NCBI GenBank assembly: GCA_964512045.1
Contig: CAZEJK010000073.1
Coordinates: 1-22,690 of the forward strand
Direction of reading: 5' to 3'
DNA: 22,690 bases
DNA from: CAZEJK01 sp964512045
Lineage (GTDB): Bacteria; Acidobacteriota; Thermoanaerobaculia; Thermoanaerobaculales; Sulfomarinibacteraceae
Position numbers and translations under genes: made by a program. This document shows positions 1 through 7,559 of the stretch, in pieces (positions within the stretch are counted from its first letter, which is position 1; every line of letters begins with the position of its first letter). The notes beneath the pieces were generated by a model, which searched no databases, was not told the DNA's origin, and saw only the letters and a program-made list of their open reading frames with translations.

Positions 1-1
1 C

Positions 2-37
2 GTCGTAATCCCTTTTCATCGGGTCATTCGTTTGGTC
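2..37 (-). CRISPR. Probable leader-proximal CRISPR repeat (array runs off the left edge)
   Basis: Read on the minus strand, this segment ends in GATGAAAAGGGATTACGAC and has a short CCC/GGG stem around GATGAAAA. This is the layout of repeats used by type III systems: the Thermus thermophilus type III repeat, as I recall it, ends in a similar way with GGGGATTGCGAC, giving an 8-nt crRNA handle of the form ATTnCGAC. It lies downstream of cas2 on the same strand, where the array is expected. Only one copy is visible, so the repeat length (36 is a guess), its 5' edge and its identity as a repeat are inference. Confidence 0.6.
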
Positions 38-369
38 CCTCGGTGGTGTAAGGCTTTGGGTCGGCACGCGATACGCAGCCAATTTCCGCAAACCGTGGGC
101 GGAGCCGGTACGGGCACTGAGACTGAGTCTAGCGTCTCGTCAAAGTGTCTGATTTGTAGTGAGTTCTGACACGTGCAACCGATCCACTGTCTCAACATAA
201 CTGCTGTCCACACTCGGCTTCTCGGCGTGTCCAAATACTGGACTCGATTGCACATCTGGCTGCGACCCGCCTGACCACCGGATGCTGTGTTGTCAAGGAG
301 CTCGTGACTGGTCGTCATGATGGCCCAAGTATATCAAGGAGTCAGGCGCTTCGACCCCCTGCGCTGGCG
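38..369 (-). promoter_or_regulatory. Probable CRISPR leader, gene-free stretch between cas2 and the array
   Basis: About 330 bases hold no convincing gene. The one ORF here (minus strand, 16-318) has no family resemblance and runs into the putative repeat. The stretch looks more AT-rich than the neighbouring genes. On the minus strand it contains a TATACT hexamer (328-333), a TTGACA hexamer (291-296) and an 11-base odd palindrome, AGACTGAGTCT (120-130). None of these forms a well-spaced -35/-10 pair, so no promoter is called. The leader role is inferred from position: it follows cas2 and precedes the putative first repeat. Confidence 0.5.
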
Positions 370-660
370 CTACGGTACGAAGGTATCCTCCTCATCTGTA
401 GGTGGAGAGACGCAGCAACCAGCCGTCGCAATCCGTGGAACGCACCCAGCACAGAGCTTGTAGATTCGCACGCTGTCAGTCTCGGGATCGATCAGGTCGG
501 AACAGCAGTGCTCCAGGCTGGGTAGCCGACGAACCGGCACCGGTCCTTCGAACACGCTCTTCTGGACCCGCGGGAGAAAGTCGAGGAGACGCTTGGCCAG
601 GCGCGCACGCGTCCGGTCCTCGACGATATCGTACGCGACGACTACGTACACATCCTTCAT
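370..660 (-). CDS. cas2: Cas2, CRISPR adaptation protein
   Basis: This 96-residue protein has the Cas2 ferredoxin-like start MKDVYVVVAYDI, with the conserved Asp at residue 11, and the family motif VQKSVFEG in the second strand. Cas2 dimers bridge two Cas1 dimers in the complex that captures and integrates new spacers. The ATG at 660 overlaps the cas1 stop codon as ATGA, which is why this start is chosen over the longer open frame; coupling to cas1 translation is likely because the ribosome binding site is weak. The length is normal for Cas2. The C-terminal third carries several cysteines (CAGC, GCC) that are not typical of the family and could be structural. It is the last gene of the operon before the leader. 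Confidence 0.93.
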   Translation of the reverse strand: MKDVYVVVAYDIVEDRTRARLAKRLLDFLPRVQKSVFEGPVPVRRLPSLEHCCSDLIDPETDSVRIYKLCAGCVPRIATAGCCVSPPTDEEDTFVP

Positions 661-1739
661 GACACCGGCTCGTAGGGCGTGTACTGATCCGGGTCGCCCG
701 TTCTGATTGCGGCCGCGAGCCGGCGGCACTGTCGGCGCAGCAGCTCCCGCAGGGCGACAGTCGTGCCATCCTCCGGATCCAAGACATCACCTCGCAAGGT
801 GTTGAGAAACGCACGGAAGAAGATCGGCCGACCGGTCCGCGATAGGTAGACCGCACCGTCGCGCTGTGCGCTGGTTGGTCCCTTCTCGGGCTCGAGCCAG
901 GGCGCAAGCTCCTCGGCGCGTGCGGCTCCGCTCCTCTCTGGGGGACCGAAGTCGCTGGGCACCAGCTGGCGCCGGTTGATGAGAGTGAGCGTCATACTGT
1001 CCACGACCACAGCTCGCAGCTCCTCGAGAAGGTCGAGGGCTAGCGAAGGGCGGCCGTACTCCGGGCGGTGCAGAAACCCGACCATCGGATCCAAGCCGAC
1101 GCCAGCAAGCTCTCCTTCCAGCAGTGATCCAAGAACGGTGTACCCGAACGACAGGCACGCGTTCACCGGGTCGCGAGGCGGGCGCCTGTTGCGACCCGAA
1201 AACTGGAAGAGGGGGTTCAAGATGAGTGTGTTGAACACGCCGAAGTACACGTGGCTCGCTGCTCCCTCATGACCCAATAGCCTCTCCCGGTCCTCGCAAC
1301 GACCACCCTGCTCCGCCATCATTCTCAGCCGCAAGGCCGCGTCGCGAATCTCGTCTCCGGCCCGGCGGCTTCGATACCGCAGAAGCAACCTGCGTTGGTT
1401 CCGGATCTTCCCGGCGACGATCCTACGGGCGAGAGACAGCGCAAAGCCCTCATCGAGGGCACGGCGGTGCTGCTCAACACGCAGCACCACGTTTCGTGCG
1501 GATGGGCCGCTGAGGCGTCCCAGAAGCTGGCCCTGCTGATCCAGAAACGTCAGCTCGATGCCAGCGGTGAGTAGGCGACGGGCCGCCCGCGCCGTCAGGC
1601 CCACAGTCGCCAAAGCCACGATGGCCTCAAGCTCCTGGAGGCGGACCTCCTGGAGTATGCGCTGGCCTCTTCGGACGCGAAGCCGTTCACCCTCGCAGGC
1701 GATGTCGACGCCCCCCTCGGTGATGACCAGAGTGCCCAT
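657..1739 (-). CDS. cas1: Cas1, CRISPR integrase
   Basis: This 360-residue protein is a full-length Cas1, the integrase that inserts prespacers at the leader end of the array. The three metal-binding catalytic residues are visible: Glu158 in GHEGAASHVYF, His224 in GFLHRPEYG, and Asp236 in PSLALDLLEELR. The N-terminal beta domain begins MGTLVITEGG and the C-terminal alpha domain starts near residue 100. There is no fused reverse transcriptase or Cas6 domain. The ATG at 1739 lies 10 bases after the primase-polymerase stop. A TTG at 1766 would extend the protein by nine residues but would overlap that gene. The stop codon overlaps the cas2 start. It groups with the Cas1 proteins of type III loci by context; I did not test this phylogenetically. 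Confidence 0.95.
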   Translation of the reverse strand: MGTLVITEGGVDIACEGERLRVRRGQRILQEVRLQELEAIVALATVGLTARAARRLLTAGIELTFLDQQGQLLGRLSGPSARNVVLRVEQHRRALDEGFALSLARRIVAGKIRNQRRLLLRYRSRRAGDEIRDAALRLRMMAEQGGRCEDRERLLGHEGAASHVYFGVFNTLILNPLFQFSGRNRRPPRDPVNACLSFGYTVLGSLLEGELAGVGLDPMVGFLHRPEYGRPSLALDLLEELRAVVVDSMTLTLINRRQLVPSDFGPPERSGAARAEELAPWLEPEKGPTSAQRDGAVYLSRTGRPIFFRAFLNTLRGDVLDPEDGTTVALRELLRRQCRRLAAAIRTGDPDQYTPYEPVS

Positions 1740-1749
1740 GATCCGGGGG

Positions 1750-3666
1750 CTAGCCCTTTGGAGCAAACGTCAGGTCAGGCACTCCATCGGCGGTGGTCAA
1801 TGAGACCGTCCCTTCGTCGAGCTCAACGGCGCCTCCGTGCTTCGGCAGGATCTCCATCAATGCCAAGCGGAGAGATCGGAGGTCGTCCTCCAGCAGTCTT
1901 CGCCGATCTTCCAAGGCCAGGTAACGGCTGGCCAAGCTCCGCGGATCGGGAAGCTCATCCTCGTCGGTATTGCGCGCGGGGGGCGGGTCCTGCGGCGCTG
2001 TGCGGAGATGCAGGAGCGGGGTGGGATAGTGATCCAGGTCCTCGGGAAACTCACAGGCGCAGTCGAGATGTTGGGTGACTCCGGGGATCCTCTGTCGGAT
2101 CTTCGGGCACGAGACCGGGTTGCCGCGCAGCGGTGACTTGAGGAATCGAGACTCGGGCACACCCGGGCAGGAGCGAATCAAGAAGTTGAAGGCCGCCACA
2201 CCGCCTGGCACGTGTCCGAAGACATGCTCGAGAACCACTTGCTCATCATGCTCCAAGGTCCGCAGCTCCAGAGCGCGGCGCTTGAGCTCCGCAAGGACAG
2301 CACACCGATCCAACAGATGTGCCACCTGCGAATGGCGCTCGAAGTCCGCTTCTGTCCAGTCTGGGGGCGGTGCAGCGTGGACCCGCACCACGGGCTCAGA
2401 CCGTTCGGCCTCCCAGGGAGGCGCTCCTGCGTCGGCGCGCGAAGCCTCGGCGTTCGGCGCCGAAATCTGGTCGAGCGCGCCCAAGAGGTCACCATGCGTC
2501 ATCTTGGTCACAGCGCCGAGAAGATCGAAGGGACGGGGGTGCGGCGTCCCGTCTGGCTTGAGAAGCAAGCCTCGGCGCCCCGTGCGTCGATGGACACCGA
2601 GTGGCACCTTGATCAGGTTACCGTAGCCCTTCCCCTTTCGCCGGGACTGCCTCGGGAAGAACTCCAGCGCAACTCCGCCCGGCAGGTCGCTTTCCATCTG
2701 CTGGAGCAGCACCTTGCCAAAACGGTGGAGAAGATCTGCACGCTCCGGCTGCTCGAGAAAGAACCATAGGTGTCGTCCCTTGTAGCCGGAGTCCTCGAGC
2801 AACGGAGGCAGCCCGATCCCCTGGCAGTACGCCACAACACAGCTCACGGCCCGCGCGAGATCCGAACGGACCTCCGCCGCCTCGTCAGCACCGCGCCGAG
2901 CCCACTCGATCGCGCTCTTGGTCAGATCGATGTCAATGGCGAAGAACAGGCACGTACCGTCCAGGCGGATCGGGTAGACCCCCAAGGTCACGTCGCCGAA
3001 GAGGTGCTGACGCACGTGCCGCGCTGTGAGCGGCTCCTCGACGGGCGAGTACCCTGCAACACCCTTTCGGGGCGAAAACCACTGTCTGGCGTGCACGTCC
3101 TCGCGCCCGGCGAACAGTCCGAGGAAGCGGGCCACCTGCTCGTCTGTTGGGTGCACGATCAACGCGAGATCCACAGCGTCCCGGCGGGACTCCGCACCCA
3201 GGCGGCTCTCCTCTACCGACGGTTCGGCAGGACTCGCGTGCGGCCTCAGCCGCATGCCCATCTTTGCCAGTCGTTCTCTGACTCGGTCGGCCTGCTCGGG
3301 CCATCCAAGCCTGCTGTAGAGCTCGAGCAGCTGCAGAAGGTTCTTGGTGTCCTCGGGCCGGCTGGCGGCAAGTGCCTCGCGATGGATGGCAGCCCGCTCG
3401 AGATCGCCGGCCTCTGCGGCAAGCTCTGAAAGCCTCAGGTGTGCCTCCGGGTGCCCAGGGTCGCCACGCAGGATCACGTTGTACGCGGTCGTGGCCCAAC
3501 GGGGCTCTCCTACCTCCTCACACGCCTGGCCAAGTGCCAGGAGGTAACCGGCGTCATCAGACTCTGGTGCTCGCCGCACCAGAGGTTCCAGGGCAGCGCG
3601 AGCTCGCTCGGTCTCATGGCTCGTCAACGCGCGCTCAACAGCGTTCGGAAGGCGGCCCGTTGTCAC
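1750..3666 (-). CDS. TPR-fused CRISPR-associated primase-polymerase (CAPP-like)
   Basis: This 638-residue protein has three visible parts. Residues 37-137 form TPR-like helical repeats. Residues 165-395 form an archaeo-eukaryotic primase domain resembling the TOTE/CAPP branch: GYSPVEEPLT at 205-214, the metal-binding DxD in FFAIDIDLTK (Asp245, Asp247), SGYKGRHLW with His299 at 293-301, and the Lys353/His359 segment LIKVPLGVHR. Residues 450-540 carry Cys500, Cys520, Cys536 and Cys538, like the cysteine domain that follows such primases and may hold zinc or an iron-sulfur cluster. A leucine-rich helix lies near 577-606. CAPP proteins are known near cas1-cas2 in some type III loci and can prime and extend DNA or RNA. 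The GTG at 3666 is chosen because it overlaps the upstream TGA as GTGA and has GGAGGT ahead of it. The protein probably makes or extends prespacer DNA, including from RNA templates; that role is inference. Confidence 0.88.
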   Translation of the reverse strand: MTTGRLPNAVERALTSHETERARAALEPLVRRAPESDDAGYLLALGQACEEVGEPRWATTAYNVILRGDPGHPEAHLRLSELAAEAGDLERAAIHREALAASRPEDTKNLLQLLELYSRLGWPEQADRVRERLAKMGMRLRPHASPAEPSVEESRLGAESRRDAVDLALIVHPTDEQVARFLGLFAGREDVHARQWFSPRKGVAGYSPVEEPLTARHVRQHLFGDVTLGVYPIRLDGTCLFFAIDIDLTKSAIEWARRGADEAAEVRSDLARAVSCVVAYCQGIGLPPLLEDSGYKGRHLWFFLEQPERADLLHRFGKVLLQQMESDLPGGVALEFFPRQSRRKGKGYGNLIKVPLGVHRRTGRRGLLLKPDGTPHPRPFDLLGAVTKMTHGDLLGALDQISAPNAEASRADAGAPPWEAERSEPVVRVHAAPPPDWTEADFERHSQVAHLLDRCAVLAELKRRALELRTLEHDEQVVLEHVFGHVPGGVAAFNFLIRSCPGVPESRFLKSPLRGNPVSCPKIRQRIPGVTQHLDCACEFPEDLDHYPTPLLHLRTAPQDPPPARNTDEDELPDPRSLASRYLALEDRRRLLEDDLRSLRLALMEILPKHGGAVELDEGTVSLTTADGVPDLTFAPKG

Positions 3667-5048
3667 AGAACCTCCCCACGCCGGCCACGCCGATCTGCCG
3701 GCACCGACACCAACTTCCACGCCGTGGGAGAGCTGCCCTGCAAACGCTGGCAGTCCTGGACCAACGCGAGAACTCGCTGGGCATCCCTCTCGATGTTGAG
3801 GTTTACGGCGCACATTCCGGCGTGGGCGTACCGATTGCGCAGCCGCGCGATCTCGGACCACAGCTCTGCGACTTGGCGCTCGTCATTGGGCAGACGGACG
3901 TTCCTGACGTCCCCAGCCGTCCGCAGTCGATCTTCGACTGCACGTCGGACATCCTCACTCAGCCACTCGCCTTGCTGGCCTCGAGCCAGAATGACTCGGC
4001 TCACGAGCAGCTCCCGAAACGCCTCAAGCGCATTGCTCAGGGCGCCCACCTCGGCCCAGCGCTCCACGAGGTGGAGCTGACGATCGATCTCCTGGGGTGT
4101 CAGAGCAATCTGTCTCTTGGTGTACCTGTCGAGAGAGGCATCCCGCGGCACCGGCACGGAGACACCCTCCAACGCATCCGCCAGCTCACGAAGCAACGAG
4201 GCGATTCCCGGCAGCAAGAACGCGCTGACCTTCGAAGGCTCCAGGCGTCCAACAGAACGCAGATGCTGACCCGACTGGAGCCCGAGATCGAGCGGCAGCC
4301 CCGCCGGGAAGGCGCCGCCAACCGATGTCGCCGCGCGCACGAGTGCCTGAATCTCGCTGAGCACCTGACGACGCTGCTCGGATTGGGCGCCGGTGGCTGC
4401 AAGCTCCTCGGTGCTGCGCTCACGCTCCAGACGGCCCAACAACCGGGTCAACGCACGCGGGTCGAACGCCTGCCGGAAGTCCCGCACCGCAGCCGCCCAC
4501 TCCGCCAAGTCAACAAGATGCCGCAGATCAACGACCGGCGTCGACGCAGGCGCGTCCCGATCGAAGACACCGTAGGCCATCACCCCGGGCACGATCTGTC
4601 CTCGGTTGGCGAGATACCGCAAAATCCAGGTATGTGCGATGGGGATCGCTCGAAACGAATGTGTCAGATCCAGATGCAGTGTCGGCTCGTGCTCACCACC
4701 GTGGTCGGCAACCCACTCTTCGATCCGGCCTACCTCCCTCCAGAGCGCCTCACGCGACCGCGGAAGCTCGGTGGGGACCCGTCCGGTGAGCACCGCCGGA
4801 TCAAGGACAAGACGCTCCATCTCGGAGGCCACCTCGGCCTCTTTCGCCCGCCATGCAGTATCGGTAGCGATAAACGCGACGGCATGGGGCGACCTCTCCG
4901 TAACCTGCAGGTATCTCCATACCGCGAGACCGGCCACGGCGGTCTCCAAGGTGTACCCACCGTCGAACTCGTACGAAGTCCTCTCATACACACCCGTCCC
5001 CAGGTTGATGAGGAGCAGGTGCCGCGGCGAGCAATCGGTGCTCACCAT
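3663..5048 (-). CDS. CARF-HEPN ribonuclease, TM1812/Csx1-like
   Basis: This 461-residue protein combines a CARF ligand-binding domain (LINLGTG at 13-19; LDLTHSFRAIP at 126-136, a signature of the TM1812/TIGR02221 group) with a C-terminal HEPN domain that carries the RNase motif RNRYAH (Arg404, His409). Family members bind cyclic oligoadenylate made by Cas10 and then degrade RNA nonspecifically, causing dormancy or death of infected cells. The CARF Rossmann fold fills roughly residues 10-190, and helical linker and HEPN the rest. The ATG at 5048 has GGGAG six bases upstream and overlaps the preceding CARF gene by seven bases. The stop overlaps the primase-polymerase start, so effector and adaptation modules are translationally coupled. 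Which cyclic oligoadenylate it senses cannot be read from sequence. Confidence 0.86.
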   Translation of the reverse strand: MVSTDCSPRHLLLINLGTGVYERTSYEFDGGYTLETAVAGLAVWRYLQVTERSPHAVAFIATDTAWRAKEAEVASEMERLVLDPAVLTGRVPTELPRSREALWREVGRIEEWVADHGGEHEPTLHLDLTHSFRAIPIAHTWILRYLANRGQIVPGVMAYGVFDRDAPASTPVVDLRHLVDLAEWAAAVRDFRQAFDPRALTRLLGRLERERSTEELAATGAQSEQRRQVLSEIQALVRAATSVGGAFPAGLPLDLGLQSGQHLRSVGRLEPSKVSAFLLPGIASLLRELADALEGVSVPVPRDASLDRYTKRQIALTPQEIDRQLHLVERWAEVGALSNALEAFRELLVSRVILARGQQGEWLSEDVRRAVEDRLRTAGDVRNVRLPNDERQVAELWSEIARLRNRYAHAGMCAVNLNIERDAQRVLALVQDCQRLQGSSPTAWKLVSVPADRRGRRGEVL

Positions 5049-6361
5049 GATGTCTCCCACGGAAAGACCGGAAGGTCGCTCTCCTCGATCTCGAGAAACT
5101 CCAACACCTTGACGAGCAGCTTCTCGAAGGTCTCCAGCTCGATGTGGCTATACGCATGCTCCCGCCAGCTGTGATTCCGCTCAACCTGCACCTTGCGCAG
5201 CTCGGTTTGCAGCGTGGCATACCGCTGGCCTACCGGGTCTGAGAGGGCCCTAAGCAGATCAAAGGACCGTTCCAGCGGCAGCTCCACTGGATCAGAGTCG
5301 AGGCGTTTAGCCCACTCCAGCTGGTCGGCATGCTCGTCGATCAGGGCCTTGGGACACCTCGAGTTGTTGATCTGGTGGGCGACCAGGAGCCGGCCGCGCG
5401 CCAGCTTCTCCATCGCGGAGTACAGGAGCATCACGCCATCATCCGGATCGCCGTGGACCCTCGCGCGGCGTACTGCCGTCGCCACCAGGTCGCGAGGTAT
5501 GGCAGTCCCGTCCAGCCCTCTGAAGTGATGCGGGGTCAGCCGAGGTTCGTCTTGCACCCTACACAGCCGTTCCGCTTCCTCGGCGACAGCTTTGAGGCCC
5601 GGTAGCAGCCCGGAGCAGCGACGCAGAAACTCCGTCCGTGACCGGCGGCGACTGCCCTCGAGCGCCAGCTCGAGCTGCTGCACGCCGTCCTCGAGGCGCC
5701 TTGCAGCGCGCTCGTACCGCTGCCGGTCCCAGGCGGCAAAGCCCTGAAGTACCGAACCCACTGCGTCGGCAGTTCGACTGGTGTCCTTCGGTATGAGATC
5801 GACAGCACCCGCAAGGTGGCCCTTCGAGAATGCGTCAATCGCGAGCGCGATGCGCTCCTCCGCCATCTGCTGCCACGGGTTAGCGTGCAGAAAGACCTTC
5901 TCTTTTCCGTCCAGAACGACGCCCACACCGCTCTTGTTACGAGCCCCACTGCCGGCGCCGCCGACGTACGTGAACCGGACCCCGAACTGTGCGCAGACCA
6001 AGGTCACGGCGGCCGACATGACCTTGGTGCCGCCGGTGAAGTCCGCCACCATGTCCGTCCATGTCAAGCCCCAGCGCTCGAGGTGCTCGGGGATCTCCCG
6101 CCGAAGCACCTCGTAGCACGTCTCGAGCGCCTCAGCCGACTCCGTCTCGATGAGCTCCAAGCCGAGGTGCCGGTAGTCCTCTGGCAGCTTCGGTAGGATC
6201 GTCGCTTCGACATCCGATCTGGTCTCCGGAGAGACAAAGAACAGCAGCCGCCGCGGCCGCTGCTGGCCGATCGAGTAGACCAGCGGGGACGAAGAGCCAC
6301 CCACACTGAGGAGAAGGACCTCGGGGGCCGGTTCCCTAGAATCCATGTCTGCACTCGTCAC
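5042..6361 (-). CDS. CARF-HEPN protein, TIGR02710/Cas02710-like
   Basis: This 439-residue protein is a second CARF effector from a different family. The CARF domain shows LLLSVGGSSSPLVYSI near residues 16-31 and ADFTGGTKVMSAAV at 106-119, typical of the TIGR02710 group. The long helical C-terminal part ends with ERNHSWREHAYS, where Arg395 and His402 fit the HEPN R-x(4-6)-H RNase motif. It should be an RNase activated by Cas10-made cyclic oligoadenylate, acting in the cytoplasm. A GTG at 6361 is preferred because GGAGGG lies seven bases upstream; an ATG at 6346 and an ATG at 6376 are alternatives without a clear binding site. It starts 100 bases after cmr1, the largest gap in the run from cmr2 to cas2, so a separate promoter there is possible. 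Confidence 0.84.
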   Translation of the reverse strand: MTSADMDSREPAPEVLLLSVGGSSSPLVYSIGQQRPRRLLFFVSPETRSDVEATILPKLPEDYRHLGLELIETESAEALETCYEVLRREIPEHLERWGLTWTDMVADFTGGTKVMSAAVTLVCAQFGVRFTYVGGAGSGARNKSGVGVVLDGKEKVFLHANPWQQMAEERIALAIDAFSKGHLAGAVDLIPKDTSRTADAVGSVLQGFAAWDRQRYERAARRLEDGVQQLELALEGSRRRSRTEFLRRCSGLLPGLKAVAEEAERLCRVQDEPRLTPHHFRGLDGTAIPRDLVATAVRRARVHGDPDDGVMLLYSAMEKLARGRLLVAHQINNSRCPKALIDEHADQLEWAKRLDSDPVELPLERSFDLLRALSDPVGQRYATLQTELRKVQVERNHSWREHAYSHIELETFEKLLVKVLEFLEIEESDLPVFPWETSW

Positions 6362-6461
6362 TTCTTGGCCCTCCATACATGCGATCTCAATCGTGCGCGC
6401 TCGCTGAACAGCAGCTCCAGCCACGATCGCGGAACCTGCGTTTGTGTGGCATTTGCGGTCC

Positions 6462-7559
6462 TCAAGCTAGCCTCTCTAGCCGCTCGTCAATGGCTGAGTG
6501 GACCTTGTGCCAGACCTCCAGCTCATGCTCCTCGACCCACCGTTGGTCGCCCGCTGGCAAGCTCGATCGCAAGACCTTGGGCAGACCATGCGGAACATGG
6601 AACACACGTCCAACATAGCTCCCGTCGCTCTTGTTCGTTCTATGGATCTTGAAGCGAAGCTGGTTCGCCAGCCGACCACCGGACTTCCAAGACTTGACCG
6701 AGTGATGAGTCACAGGATAGGCAAGCAGATGGCGTTCGGACAGACGGGATCCGACTTCTAGAGACGTGCGTGTTTTGACCTTCACCCTCGCCAGGTCTTC
6801 CATCACTGATTGCCAATCACTTCGCGAAGGAGTCCTCCACACAAGTGGGCCCTCCCTGTCGCTCCCGATGGCGTGGGGCCACTCAAGGTCCATGCATTCC
6901 TCAACTGGGCGCAGAAAAGCACGCCAAGCGTTCGGATCAAGAACCTCACCGGAGCTCCCGTCCCCGAGCTTCAATGCCAGGGAGCCCCAACCGTTCCGAC
7001 TGCGGCCCCCGACGCAACCAAACGCCTCGACAAGCTCAACGACCTTCATGAGAGCCGACAGGCTCTCCTGTTGTCGACAAGCGATCCGGATCTCGGCGCT
7101 CGAGCCGGCTGCCAGCGCCGGCGGAAACTGAAGGCCCTTCACACCCACGGGCCCAAAACCGAGGTAGACGTCGGCATGCACCATGGCCCCTTGACCTTGA
7201 GGTCCAGGTTCCATCTTGCCCTTCGGTTCGACCTCTGGATGCTGGACCTTTCCCAGATGAGGAAGTCTATCGAGAGATCCAGGGGCCCATTCCCTACTTT
7301 CCGTCTCGCGAACCCGTATCGACACTGAGCTTCGCTTGGCCCACGTCGACCGGCCGTTCTTCAGAAAGGCATGACCAAAGACTCGACCCTCAGCCTCGCG
7401 AATCGCCGTGTGGTCGTACTGGTGATCGGCAGCAACCGCAACCCTCCACCAGTGCCGTAGAAGAGCCTTGAAAGGCGGGCTCCTCCACTCGGCGGTCTGA
7501 TGCGCCCCGCCGAGAAACGATGGAGTCAGCAGCGTGGCCTGCACTGTTACCTTGTTCAT
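6462..7559 (-). CDS. cmr1: Cmr1, type III-B RAMP subunit
   Basis: This 365-residue RAMP protein belongs at the head of the Cmr complex, near the 3' end of the crRNA, with Cmr6. The opening TPSFLGGAHQTAEWRSPP (12-29) and FKALLRHWWRV (30-40) match the Cmr1 N-terminal ferredoxin fold, and the glycine-rich RAMP loop is GCVGGRSRNGWGSLAL (181-196). The length is normal for the family. The ATG at 7559 overlaps the cmr6 stop as ATGA, with a GGGGACGAGG ribosome site just upstream, so the longer open frame starting at 7637 is not used. It is the last cmr gene before the CARF effectors. Confidence 0.92.
   Translation of the reverse strand: MNKVTVQATLLTPSFLGGAHQTAEWRSPPFKALLRHWWRVAVAADHQYDHTAIREAEGRVFGHAFLKNGRSTWAKRSSVSIRVRETESREWAPGSLDRLPHLGKVQHPEVEPKGKMEPGPQGQGAMVHADVYLGFGPVGVKGLQFPPALAAGSSAEIRIACRQQESLSALMKVVELVEAFGCVGGRSRNGWGSLALKLGDGSSGEVLDPNAWRAFLRPVEECMDLEWPHAIGSDREGPLVWRTPSRSDWQSVMEDLARVKVKTRTSLEVGSRLSERHLLAYPVTHHSVKSWKSGGRLANQLRFKIHRTNKSDGSYVGRVFHVPHGLPKVLRSSLPAGDQRWVEEHELEVWHKVHSAIDERLERLA

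Noticed and set aside
1750..3666. TOTE conflict system
   Set aside because: The primase core resembles the TOTE type, but the helicase and endonuclease partners are absent and the gene is embedded in a CRISPR operon.
657..3861. Reverse transcriptase fused to or beside cas1
   Set aside because: No YxDD-type motif or reverse-transcriptase domain is visible; the polymerase here is of the primase type.
3372..5174. 600-codon open frame on the plus strand
   Set aside because: It is antisense to the CARF-HEPN gene and the primase gene, has no recognisable domain and no ribosome site.
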